A stretch of 5,896 bases of DNA from an uncultured Opitutia bacterium (GTDB lineage Bacteria > Verrucomicrobiota > Verrucomicrobiia > Opitutales > UBA953). The notes beneath the pieces are model-generated. The model searched no databases. It had not been told where the DNA came from and saw only the letters and a program-made list of their open reading frames with translations. How positions within the stretch are numbered: the stretch's first letter is position 1; each line of letters opens with the position of its first letter. A program made the translations under genes and the position numbers. Of the stretch, positions 1-5,640 are shown piece after piece. Location of the stretch: the NCBI GenBank assembly GCA_903882335.1, contig CAIRWP010000286.1:1-5896 (forward strand), written 5' to 3'.

Positions 1-132
1 ACGCGCGTCGTCGAGGCTTTGACCGCCACCGGCGCCGGCCTGCCCGGGGCCACCGTCCTCGGCGTCATCCCATCCCCCATCGAAGGCGGGGAGGGGAATA
101 AGGAGTTCCTGATTGGGTTGAAGAGGCGGTAA
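1..132 (+). CDS. tlyA: TlyA-family rRNA 2'-O-methyltransferase, C-terminal end (partial)
   Basis: This reading frame is open from the left edge and stops at TAA 130-132, giving the last 43 residues of a protein whose start lies outside the window. The tail reads VLGVIPSPIEGGEGNKEFLIGL, split here as VLGVIPSPI, then GGEGNKEFL near the end. A late beta strand, 'SPI.G..GN.EFL' and a short basic end (KRR) match the C-terminus of TlyA/hemolysin-A-like proteins. In that family an N-terminal S4 RNA-binding domain precedes an FtsJ-like SAM-dependent methyltransferase domain that methylates ribose in 16S and 23S rRNA. Only the end of the methyltransferase domain is present, so catalytic residues cannot be checked. 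No terminator follows; the gene runs straight into G-rich repeats. The call rests on one short motif, so another FtsJ-type methyltransferase remains possible. Confidence 0.72.
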   Translation, partial: TRVVEALTATGAGLPGATVLGVIPSPIEGGEGNKEFLIGLKRR

Positions 133-145
133 GGAGGGCTGAAGA

Positions 146-212
146 GGGCCTGGGCTAGGGCCTGGGGCAGGGCTAGGGCCCGTAATGGGATAGGGTCAGG
201 GTCAGGGGAAGG
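146..212 (+). repeat. Period-6 GGGNNN tandem repeat, G-rich strand on top
   Basis: G-triplets begin at 146, 152, 158, 164, 170 and 176, exactly six bases apart. The variable halves are CCT, CTA, CCT, GCA, CTA and CCC. After a phase slip, G-triplets resume at 187, 193, 199 and 205, with halves ATA, TCA, TCA and GAA, ending in GG at 212. Together there are ten units in two blocks. The block fills the gap between tlyA and rpsR, is non-coding, and has enough evenly spaced G-runs for a G-quadruplex on the plus strand. Its function is unknown. Confidence 0.85.
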
Positions 213-221
213 TAGCGTTTC

Positions 222-252
222 TTTGCATAAAACGGGCAAATACCCCTATTTC
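222..252 (+). promoter_or_regulatory. AT-rich island with a possible promoter for rpsR
   Basis: Positions 215-268 are the only AT-rich stretch in the gap before rpsR, sitting between the G-rich and C-rich repeat arms. TTGCAT (223-228) and TATTTC (247-252) are 18 bases apart and could be weak -35 and -10 boxes. TTTGC (222-226) and GCAAA (236-240) form a small inverted repeat that could be an operator. The boxes fit the consensus poorly, so this is only a candidate. It would give a 5' leader of about 105 nt containing the C-rich repeats. Confidence 0.3.
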
Positions 253-265
253 TTACCGCTATTAC

Positions 266-301
266 TATCCCTGGCCCTAGCCCTAGCCCCAGCCCCAGCC
301 C
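266..301 (-). repeat. Period-6 repeat in opposite orientation (NNNCCC on plus strand)
   Basis: CCC begins at 269, 275, 281, 287, 293 and 299, exactly six bases apart, with variable halves TAT, TGG, TAG, TAG, CAG and CAG before each. This is the reverse complement of the 146-212 family. GGCCCTAGCCC (273-283) is fully complementary to GGGCTAGGGCC (170-180), and CTATCCC (265-271) to GGGATAG (187-193). The two arms could therefore fold into a long imperfect hairpin with the AT-rich island in the loop. Confidence 0.82.
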
Positions 302-326
302 TTGGCCTTTCCTGTACCCATTTCTC

Positions 327-335
327 CTTGCCCTC
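327..335 (+). promoter_or_regulatory. CTTGCCCTC motif 30 nt upstream of rpsR
   Basis: CTTGCCCTC lies 30 nt before the rpsR ATG in a pyrimidine-rich leader with no Shine-Dalgarno sequence. Near-identical words occur 28 nt before proS and 27 nt before xseA. TTGCCC resembles a -35 box, and TTACTT (349-354) could be a poor -10, which would make the mRNA almost leaderless. This role is inference; chance in C-rich DNA is the main alternative. Confidence 0.35.
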
Positions 336-365
336 GGCCTTCCGTCCCTTACTTCCAAACCTCCC

Positions 366-560
366 ATGACCACCGAAGGTAAGCTCAAGCGCTCCCGCAA
401 TCCCCTCGACTTCGATTTCACCGAACCCGAGGCCTTGACGCGCTACGTCACCGAGACGGGCAAGATCCTGCCCCGCAAGCTGACCGGCCTCACCGCCCGC
501 CAGCAGCGTCATATTGCCAAGGCCGTGAAGCGCGCCCGCAATATGATCACGATGAAGTAA
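366..560 (+). CDS. rpsR: Small ribosomal subunit protein bS18 (short, cysteine-free)
   Basis: The 64-residue product is bS18, a 30S platform protein that contacts bS6 and 16S rRNA. The diagnostic core runs from about residue 27 to 61: YVTETGKILPRKLTG, then ARQQRHIAKAVKRAR, matching the family pattern 'RYITERGKILPRRITG..AK.QR.la.AIKRAR'. The protein is highly basic. It is about ten residues shorter than the usual 75 or so, the loss being at the N-terminus, and it contains no cysteine, so it belongs to the form without the zinc-binding Cys motif. The ATG at 366 is the natural start; the leader is pyrimidine-rich and has no Shine-Dalgarno sequence. In many bacteria rpsR sits between rpsF/ssb and rplI; here it stands alone between tlyA and sua5, with its own terminator. 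A second, zinc-binding bS18 elsewhere in the genome is possible. Confidence 0.93.
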   Translation: MTTEGKLKRSRNPLDFDFTEPEALTRYVTETGKILPRKLTGLTARQQRHIAKAVKRARNMITMK

Positions 561-582
561 ACGGTCGCCCACCGACCTGACG

Positions 583-611
583 AGGCCGCCTGACCAGGCG
601 GCCTTTTTGTT
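583..611 (+). terminator. Intrinsic terminator of rpsR
   Basis: Arms 583-592 (AGGCCGCCTG) and 595-604 (CAGGCGGCCT) are perfectly complementary over ten bases, with a minimal AC centre, and are followed by a T-rich run at 604-611. This is a textbook Rho-independent terminator 22 nt after the rpsR stop. It separates rpsR from sua5, so sua5 needs its own promoter. A weaker 5-bp hairpin (563-577) sits just before it. Confidence 0.92.
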
Positions 612-626
612 GCCCGGGATGGGAGG

Positions 627-655
627 TTGCCCCCGTCCGGGCCTCGGGGTAAAAC
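627..655 (+). promoter_or_regulatory. Candidate promoter for sua5-prmC
   Basis: TTGCCC (627-632) and TAAAAC (650-655) are exactly 17 bases apart, each matching the housekeeping-sigma consensus at four of six positions. A promoter is expected here because a strong terminator lies just upstream. Transcription would begin near 662, after the TTG at 627, which favours the downstream TTG at 699 as the sua5 start. Inferred from spacing and context only. Confidence 0.42.
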
Positions 656-656
656 G

Positions 657-673
657 GGCGGGACAATCCCGCC
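657..673 (+). other. Small perfect hairpin in the sua5 leader
   Basis: GGCGGGA (657-663), a CAA loop and TCCCGCC (667-673) form a perfect 7-bp stem. There is no T-run, so it is not a terminator. It overlaps the expected transcription start region of sua5 and could stabilise the 5' end or be an operator. No function can be assigned. Confidence 0.45.
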
Positions 674-698
674 GTCTCCGCCTATCCGCTTCCTGTCC

Positions 699-1682
699 TT
701 GGACTCGCCCGTTCCCAGCCCGCTCACGACCTCGCCGACCGACCTCGCGCGCGCGGCGGAGCTCCTGCGCACCGGCCAGTGCGTGGCGCTGCCGACCGAG
801 ACGGTCTACGGCCTGGCCGCCGACGCGTCGAACCCGACGGCGGTCGCCCAGGTCTTCGCGATCAAGGGTCGCCCGCTGCTGGATCCGCTCATCGTGCACG
901 TGCCCGACCTCGCCGGCCTCGCGCAGGTGGCCGAGCCCGATGCGCGGCTGGCTAAGCTCGCCGCGCTCTGGCCCGGCCCGCTCACGGTCGTCCTGCGTCG
1001 CAAGGCGGGCGTGCCCGACCTCGTCACCGCCGGCAAGGACACGGTGGCGGTCCGTCTACCCTCCCACCCGGTCTTCCGCGAGGTGCTCCGGCTCGCCGGC
1101 CGGCCGCTCGCCGCGCCGAGCGCCAACCCCTTCGGTTACGTCAGCCCCACCCGCGCCGCGCACGTCGTCGCGTCGCTCGGCGCGCGCTGCCCTTGGGTCG
1201 TCGATGGCGGCCCCTGCGAGCATGGCGTCGAATCGACGATCCTGGACCTCTCCGTCCCGGGGCGCGCGCGCCTGCTCCGTCCCGGCCCGATCCCCGTCGA
1301 GACGCTCCGCGGCTTGCTCGGCGAGGTCGAGGTCGTCACGCGCGCCGCGAGCCAGCATGCCCCGCAGGATGCGCCGGGCATGCTCGACCGGCATTACAGC
1401 CCCGCGACGAAGGTCGCGCTCTTCCCGGTCGGCTCGCTGCCGGTCGTCGCGAACCTCCGTTCCGCCGTGGTCTTCCTCGGCCGGCACGCGTCGCCGCCCG
1501 CGAACGCCGATGTCTTCCTGCTCTCGGAATCGGGCGCGGTCGCGGAGGCCGCGCATCACCTGTTCGACCTGCTCCGCCGTCTGGACGGCCGCGGTTATGA
1601 GACGATTCATGTCGAGCTGGCCGACCCTGCCGGGGTCGGGGCCGCCTACAACGACCGCCTGACCCGCGCCGCCGCCCGCTGA
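699..1682 (+). CDS. sua5: L-threonylcarbamoyladenylate synthase, Sua5 type
   Basis: This enzyme makes threonylcarbamoyl-AMP from threonine, bicarbonate and ATP, the first step of the t6A37 modification of tRNAs reading ANN codons. Numbering from TTG 699 (327 aa), the YrdC domain covers about residues 15-205. It shows LPTETVYGLAAD (31-42), KGRP (56-59), the WPGPLT segment (91-96), the nucleotide-binding SAN (141-143) and HGVESTILD (175-183). PGMLDRHYSPATK (226-238) is the Sua5 linker, followed by a compact C-terminal Sua5 domain ending in YNDRLTRAAAR. The two-domain form distinguishes it from TsaC. There is no ATG near the front. TTG 699 leaves 30 residues before LPTETVYG, as in relatives. TTG 627 would add 24 proline/glycine-rich residues and overlaps the likely promoter. 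No Shine-Dalgarno is visible. The stop TGA shares its A with the prmC ATG, implying an operon with translational coupling. Confidence 0.93.
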   Translation: MDSPVPSPLTTSPTDLARAAELLRTGQCVALPTETVYGLAADASNPTAVAQVFAIKGRPLLDPLIVHVPDLAGLAQVAEPDARLAKLAALWPGPLTVVLRRKAGVPDLVTAGKDTVAVRLPSHPVFREVLRLAGRPLAAPSANPFGYVSPTRAAHVVASLGARCPWVVDGGPCEHGVESTILDLSVPGRARLLRPGPIPVETLRGLLGEVEVVTRAASQHAPQDAPGMLDRHYSPATKVALFPVGSLPVVANLRSAVVFLGRHASPPANADVFLLSESGAVAEAAHHLFDLLRRLDGRGYETIHVELADPAGVGAAYNDRLTRAAAR

Positions 1683-2527
1683 TGCAGAACCTCCTCGAGA
1701 CGTTGAAGAAGTCGACCGACTTCCTGGGTCGCAAAGGCATCGAGAAGCCGCGCGTCGCGGCGGAGCATCTGTTCGCCGCCGCGCTCGGGCTCAAGCGGCT
1801 CGACCTCTACCTGCAGTTCGAGCGCCTGCTCACGGACGCCGAGGCCGATCGCCTGCGTGGCTTCGTGGTGCGCCGCGGTAACCGCGAGCCCCTCCAGCAC
1901 ATCGTCGGTCAGGTGGAGTTCCGCGACCTCGTCCTGAAGTCGGACAAGCGCGCGCTCGTGCCGCGGCCCGAGACGGAGGAATTGATCGACCTCGCGCTGG
2001 CCCTGTTCCCGGCCGAGCAGGCGGTGCGCGTGCTCGACCTCGGCACGGGTTCGGGTGCGATCGCGCTGGCCCTCGCCGCCGAACGTCCGGCCTGGAAGGT
2101 CGAGGCCGTCGACCGTTCGCCCGACGCCTTGGCGCTCGCCCGGGAGAACGCCGCGCAGTGCGGCCTCGCCGAGCGCGTCGCGTTCGCGGAGTCCGACTGG
2201 TTCGCCGCGGTCACCGACGCCTACGACCTGATTGTCTCGAACCCGCCTTACCTGACCGAGGCCGAGGTGGCCGCCGCCGAGCCCGAGGTGCGGGAGTTCG
2301 ACCCGAAGTCCGCCCTCATCGCGCCCGACGAGGGGCTGGCCGACCTGCGCCGTATCCTGACCGACGCCCCGCGCTTCCTGCGCGCCGGCGGCTGGGTGCT
2401 GCTCGAGACCGGCATCGATCAGCACGCCGCCTTGGCGACCTTGTCCACCCAGCTCGGTTATGCGGAGTCCGCGGGCCGACCCGACATGAGCGGCCGCCCG
2501 CGATTCTGGCAGGCTAGAAAAGAATAA
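1682..2527 (+). CDS. prmC: Peptide chain release factor N5-glutamine methyltransferase
   Basis: PrmC methylates the glutamine of the GGQ motif in release factors RF1 and RF2, using SAM, in the cytoplasm; this speeds peptide release. The 281-residue length is typical. The N-terminal helical substrate-binding domain (about 1-75) precedes the FRDLVL segment and PRPETEE (94-100). The Rossmann methyltransferase core has motif I DLGTGSGAIAL (119-129), an acidic strand end at VDRS (143-146) that should hold SAM, and the catalytic NPPY (187-190) that binds the target glutamine amide. The protein ends in the family's RFWQARK-like strand. All expected residues are present. The ATG overlaps the sua5 stop by one base, and there is no Shine-Dalgarno sequence, so translation is probably coupled. 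No terminator is visible after the TAA; the GAGGNNNN repeat begins six bases later. Confidence 0.96.
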   Translation: MQNLLETLKKSTDFLGRKGIEKPRVAAEHLFAAALGLKRLDLYLQFERLLTDAEADRLRGFVVRRGNREPLQHIVGQVEFRDLVLKSDKRALVPRPETEELIDLALALFPAEQAVRVLDLGTGSGAIALALAAERPAWKVEAVDRSPDALALARENAAQCGLAERVAFAESDWFAAVTDAYDLIVSNPPYLTEAEVAAAEPEVREFDPKSALIAPDEGLADLRRILTDAPRFLRAGGWVLLETGIDQHAALATLSTQLGYAESAGRPDMSGRPRFWQARKE

Positions 2528-2532
2528 CCATC

Positions 2533-2721
2533 GAGGTCTGGAGGACACGAGGGCGCGAGGACACGAGGGCACGAGGGCGCGAGGGCCGGAGGATACGAGG
2601 ACAGGAGGATACGAGGTCTGGAGGACACGAGGGCGCGAGGGCTGGAGGATACGAGGACAGGAGGACGCGAGGGCCGGAGGATACGAGGATACGACTCGAG
2701 GGCCGGAGGACACGAGGGCGC
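2533..2721 (+). repeat. Period-8 GAGGNNNN tandem repeat, 23 units
   Basis: Starting six bases after the prmC stop, GAGG recurs every eight bases for 20 units (2533-2692). Five extra bases (GACTC, 2693-2697) follow, then three more units (2698-2721). The first half is invariant GAGG. The second half uses only nine words: ATAC (5), ACAC (4), GCGC (4), GCCG (3), TCTG (2), ACAG (2), GCAC, GCTG and ACGC (1 each). Units 1-3 (2533-2556) are identical to units 11-13 (2613-2636). One strand is strongly purine-rich. Because the unit contains no stop on the minus strand, it creates spurious long reading frames there with an eight-residue period. Its function is unknown. Confidence 0.93.
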
Positions 2722-2728
2722 TCCCATC

Positions 2729-2768
2729 TTGCCCTCGGGTCCTCCAGACCTCGGGCCCTCGTGTCTTC
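2729..2768 (-). repeat. Inverted copy of the period-8 repeat, five units
   Basis: After seven non-repeat bases the same octamer appears on the opposite strand, as NNNNCCTC read on the plus strand. Units are 2729-2736, 2737-2744, 2745-2752, 2753-2760 and a variant ending CTTC at 2761-2768. CAGACCTC (2745-2752) is the exact reverse complement of units 1 and 11 of the forward array. The two arrays are head to head and could form a long hairpin. The inverted arm merges into the pyrimidine-rich leader of proS. Confidence 0.82.
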
Positions 2769-2776
2769 TTGCCCTT
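2768..2776 (+). promoter_or_regulatory. CTTGCCCTT motif 28 nt upstream of proS
   Basis: CTTGCCCTT lies 28 nt before the proS ATG, in the same position as the matching words before rpsR and xseA. TTTACT (2793-2798), 18 bases after TTGCCC, could be a -10 box, placing the transcription start almost at the ATG. Another CTTGCCCTC occurs at 2728-2736 within the inverted octamers, so chance is a real alternative. No Shine-Dalgarno sequence is present. Confidence 0.35.
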
Positions 2777-2804
2777 CCTCCATCCTTCCCTCTTTACTGA
2801 CCCT

Positions 2805-4334
2805 ATGTCCCAGCAGCCCGCCGCCAAACCGAAGACCGCCATCACGCCGACCCGCGCCGAGGATTACCCGGAGTGGTACCTCCAGGTCATCCGCCATGCC
2901 GACTTGGCCGAGAACAGCGCGGTCCGCGGGTGCATGGTGATCAAGCCGTGGGGTTACGCGCTCTGGGAGAACATCCAGCGCGACCTCGACGCGATGTTCA
3001 AGGAGACGGGGCACGTGAACGCCTACTTCCCGCTCTTCATCCCCGTCAGCTACATCCAGAAGGAGGCCGCCCACGTCGACGGCTTCGCCAAGGAATGCGC
3101 GGTCGTCACCCACTCGCGCCTCGAGATGGGCCCCGACGGGAAGCTCGTTCCCGCGGGCGAGCTCGAGGAGCCCCTCATCGTCCGCCCGACCTCCGAGACC
3201 ATCATCGGCGAGACCTACGCCAAGTGGGTGCAGTCCTACCGCGACCTCCCGATCCTCATCAACCAGTGGGCCAACGTCGTCCGCTGGGAGATGCGCACCC
3301 GCCTCTTCCTGCGCACCGCCGAGTTCCTCTGGCAGGAAGGCCACACCGTCCACGCCACCGAGGCCGAAGCGATCGAGGAGACCAACAAGATGCTCGAGGT
3401 CTACGCCGACTTCGCGGAGAACTACATGGCGATGCCGGTCATCAAGGGCCGCAAGACCGAGGGCGAGCGCTTCCCTGGCGCCGTCGACACGCTCTGCATC
3501 GAATCGATGATGCAGGACCGCAAGGCCCTCCAGGCCGGCACCTCGCACTACCTCGGCCAGAACTTCGCCAAGTCCTGCGGCATCCAGTTCCAGGACGCCC
3601 AGGGCACCCAGCAGTACGCGCACACCACCTCCTGGGGCGTCTCCACCCGCCTCATCGGCGGCATGATCATGACGCATTCCGACGATGACGGCTTCGTCGC
3701 CCCGCCGCGCCTCGCCCCGCAGCACGTCGTCATCTGCCCGATCTACAAGGACGACGCCACCAAGGCCGATATCCTCGCCTACTGCCAGTCGCTCCAGAAG
3801 GAGCTCGCCGCCCAGCGCTTCCACGACCGTAAGATCGTCGCGACCGTCGACAACCGCGACCTCCGCGGCGGCGACAAGGCCTGGGGCTGGATCAAGAAGG
3901 GCGTCCCCCTGCGCGTCGAGGTCGGCCCGCGCGACTTCGCCGCTGGCGCGGTCTTCGTCGCCCGCCGCGACACCGGCGAGAAGGCCGGCGTCCCGCGCGC
4001 CGAGTTCGTGGCCACCATCGGTGAGCGCCTGCAGGCCATCCAGGACAACCTCCTGGCCCGCGCCAAGGCCCACCGCGCCGCAAACACCCGCACGATCGAC
4101 ACCTGGGAGGAACTCAAGGCCTACTTCACGCCGCAGAACCCCGAGCGTCCGGAAATCCACGGCGGCTTCGCGCTGTGCCACTGGAACGGCAGCAAGGCGG
4201 TCGAGAAGCGCCTCAAGGAAGAGCTTAAGGTCACCATCCGTTGCATCCCGCTCGACGCCCAGGACGAGCCCGGCAAGTGCGTCGTCACCGGCGAGCCCAG
4301 CGCCCGCCGCGTCGTGATGGCGAAGGCTTACTGA
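2805..4334 (+). CDS. proS: Prolyl-tRNA synthetase, archaeal/eukaryotic type
   Basis: This class II synthetase charges tRNA-Pro with proline. Numbering from ATG 2805 (509 aa), the catalytic core shows RPTSETII (127-134), motif 2 around VRWEMRTRLFLRTAEFLWQEGH (159-180, R160 and E162 conserved), and motif 3 from GVSTRLIGG to HSDDDG and PPRLAP (278-305). The anticodon-binding domain starts about 306 (QHVVICPIY), and the extra C-terminal domain (about 410-509) ends in a terminal tyrosine, KAY. That ending and the lack of the bacterial editing insertion mark the archaeal/eukaryotic-type enzyme. Cysteines 458, 480 and 492 match zinc ligands, but the position after CVV is Thr495 instead of Cys, so zinc binding may be lost. 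TTG 2769 would add 12 residues within the pyrimidine-rich leader; ATG 2805 is preferred. It may be read through from sua5-prmC or use its own promoter. Confidence 0.96.
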   Translation: MSQQPAAKPKTAITPTRAEDYPEWYLQVIRHADLAENSAVRGCMVIKPWGYALWENIQRDLDAMFKETGHVNAYFPLFIPVSYIQKEAAHVDGFAKECAVVTHSRLEMGPDGKLVPAGELEEPLIVRPTSETIIGETYAKWVQSYRDLPILINQWANVVRWEMRTRLFLRTAEFLWQEGHTVHATEAEAIEETNKMLEVYADFAENYMAMPVIKGRKTEGERFPGAVDTLCIESMMQDRKALQAGTSHYLGQNFAKSCGIQFQDAQGTQQYAHTTSWGVSTRLIGGMIMTHSDDDGFVAPPRLAPQHVVICPIYKDDATKADILAYCQSLQKELAAQRFHDRKIVATVDNRDLRGGDKAWGWIKKGVPLRVEVGPRDFAAGAVFVARRDTGEKAGVPRAEFVATIGERLQAIQDNLLARAKAHRAANTRTIDTWEELKAYFTPQNPERPEIHGGFALCHWNGSKAVEKRLKEELKVTIRCIPLDAQDEPGKCVVTGEPSARRVVMAKAY

Positions 4335-4353
4335 TCGGCCTTCCGGCCGATCA
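4332..4353 (+). other. Hairpin containing the proS stop codon
   Basis: TGATCGGCC (4332-4340), a TTCC loop and GGCCGATCA (4345-4353) form a perfect 9-bp stem. The proS stop TGA is the first three bases of the stem. No T-run follows, so it is not a complete terminator by itself. It may protect the mRNA 3' end together with the true terminator 34 bases downstream. Confidence 0.8.
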
Positions 4354-4355
4354 GA

Positions 4356-4391
4356 GGGCTAGGGCCCGGGGTAGGGCTAGAGGCAGGGACA
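4356..4391 (+). repeat. Period-6 GGGNNN repeat between proS and its terminator
   Basis: Six hexamers start at 4356, 4362, 4368, 4374, 4380 and 4386. Their variable halves are CTA, CCC, GTA, CTA, GCA (the unit beginning GAG) and ACA. This is the same family as at 146-212. Its last unit overlaps the left arm of the proS terminator, so the repeat is transcribed as the proS 3' untranslated region. Confidence 0.82.
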
Positions 4392-4416
4392 GCACCACGT
4401 GCTGTCCTTTTGTTTT
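4387..4416 (+). terminator. Intrinsic terminator of proS
   Basis: GGACAGCAC (4387-4395), a CAC loop and GTGCTGTCC (4399-4407) form a perfect 9-bp stem followed by TTTTGTTTT (4408-4416). This is a strong Rho-independent terminator for plus-strand transcription, ending 12 bases before the convergent xseA stop. On the minus strand no T-run follows the stem, so it is probably one-directional. Confidence 0.93.
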
Positions 4417-4428
4417 CATGGTCTCTCC

Positions 4429-5613
4429 TTATCCGCCGGTGGCGGCGGCCTCGCCGTCACCGAACTTCAGGCGGAGTTTCCGGCCCGGGGTCACGCCTTC
4501 GCGGGTGCTGATCACGGCGCCGTCGGCGTCGCGCACGATGCTGTAACCGCGGGCGAGGACGGACTCGAAGCCCGCCGAGGTCAGGCGCTTGCCGAGTTGG
4601 TCGAGTTTCTCCCGCGCCACGCCCATCCGGGCCTTGGGGGAGAGGCGATGGAGTTCGCCGCCGAGTTCGGAGAGGCGGTGACGGTGGTCCGCGACGATCT
4701 CCTCGGCGGCTCCGTCGAGGCGCTGGCGTAGGAGGTCGAGGTCCTGGTAGAGCGACTGCAGGCGGGCCTTGGGCGAATGGCGCGCGAGTTCGGAGCCGAG
4801 CAGGCGCAGGCGGTCGCGCAGCTTCGTCTGGCCGGAAGCGATCAGCTCCGCCGCGGCCGTCGGCGTCTCCGCGCGGCGGTCCGCCGCGAAGTCGCACAGG
4901 GTGAAGTCGGTTTGGTGGCCGACGGCGGAGATGACCGGGGTGCGGCTCGCGCGCACGGCGCGGACGAGGTGTTCGTCGTTGAAGCCCCAGAGGTCCTCCA
5001 TCGAGCCGCCGCCGCGACCGACCACGATCAGGTCGATGCCGGGGATGGCGTTGGCCTGCTTCAGGCCGTTGATCACCGAGCCCGGGCAGCTTTCGCCCTG
5101 CACGCGGGCGGGCACGAGCCACGCCGTCCCGCTCCAGCCGCGCGTCTTGAGCACCTCGGTGAAGTCATGCCAGACGGCGCCGATCTCCGACGTCACGAAC
5201 GCGACGACCTTGGGGAAGTCGGGCAGGGGCCGCTTGAGCGACTCGTCGAAGAGCCCTTCGGCCTTCAGCTTGTCGCGCAGCTCCTTGAACTTCTGGAAGA
5301 GGTCGCCCTCGCCGGCCGGCTTGATCGAGTCGATGATCAGCGACATCTTGCCGGACTTGCCGTAGAAATCCGCCTTGGCCTTGGCCACGACCTTCTGGCC
5401 TTCGCGCAGCGGCTCCTTGAGCCAGCGGGCCTGGAAGGAGTACAGCACGCAGTCCACCTTGGCTTCGGCGTCCTTGAGCGCGAAGTAGTGGTGGCCGGAA
5501 GGGTAGGTCTTGTAGCCCGAGATCTCACCCGTCACCTCGAGCGTTCCCATCCCGTTGAGGTGTCCTTTGAGGACATCCGCGAGCTCGCTGATGGTGAGGG
5601 GGGCCGAGGCCAT
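4429..5613 (-). CDS. xseA: Exodeoxyribonuclease VII large subunit
   Basis: XseA is the catalytic subunit of exonuclease VII, which degrades single-stranded DNA from both ends to short oligonucleotides and works with several copies of small XseB. The 394-residue protein has an N-terminal OB-fold DNA-binding domain (about 5-100; GEISGYKTYPSGHHYFALKD around 29-48). The nuclease core carries VTSEIGAVWHDF (140-151), GRGGGSMEDLWGFND (199-213) and PVISAVGHQTDFT (226-238). D150, R200, H233 and D236 line up with the catalytic D155, R205, H238 and D241 of the E. coli enzyme, at a constant offset of five. The usual VGHETD is VGHQTD here. The C-terminal helical part has two similar segments, HSPKARLQSLY (279-289) and LSPKARMGVAR (324-334), as expected for the coiled XseB-binding region. 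An in-frame TAA seven codons upstream of ATG 5613 fixes the start. xseB is not in the window. Confidence 0.96.
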   Translation of the reverse strand: MASAPLTISELADVLKGHLNGMGTLEVTGEISGYKTYPSGHHYFALKDAEAKVDCVLYSFQARWLKEPLREGQKVVAKAKADFYGKSGKMSLIIDSIKPAGEGDLFQKFKELRDKLKAEGLFDESLKRPLPDFPKVVAFVTSEIGAVWHDFTEVLKTRGWSGTAWLVPARVQGESCPGSVINGLKQANAIPGIDLIVVGRGGGSMEDLWGFNDEHLVRAVRASRTPVISAVGHQTDFTLCDFAADRRAETPTAAAELIASGQTKLRDRLRLLGSELARHSPKARLQSLYQDLDLLRQRLDGAAEEIVADHRHRLSELGGELHRLSPKARMGVAREKLDQLGKRLTSAGFESVLARGYSIVRDADGAVISTREGVTPGRKLRLKFGDGEAAATGG

Positions 5614-5640
5614 GTCGGCAGGTTCGGGGATTTAAGAGGG

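Noticed and set aside
173..421. Short minus-strand frame over the hexamer repeats, with a Gly-Leu run
   Set aside because: The Gly-Leu run is the translation of the hexamers; there is no homology and it overlaps rpsR.
607..1662. Plus-strand reading frame of 351 codons overlapping sua5 in another frame
   Set aside because: It is dominated by Arg, Ser, Ala and Pro and has no domain, whereas the sua5 frame carries all YrdC/Sua5 motifs.
2533..2721. CRISPR array
   Set aside because: The unit is only eight bases, with no 20-40 base repeats or unique spacers and no cas genes.
1646..2845. Minus-strand reading frame (399 codons) through the octamer array and antisense to prmC
   Set aside because: Same cause; its N-terminal part is an eight-residue periodic Ser/Pro/Cys/Arg repeat made by the octamers.
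2514..4181. Long minus-strand reading frame (555 codons) antisense to proS and through the octamer array
   Set aside because: The repeat lacks stops on that strand and proS is GC-rich; the product is low-complexity and resembles no family, while proS is clearly real.
4387..4416. Bidirectional terminator also serving xseA
   Set aside because: On the minus strand the T-run falls before the stem as A's and no U-tract follows it.
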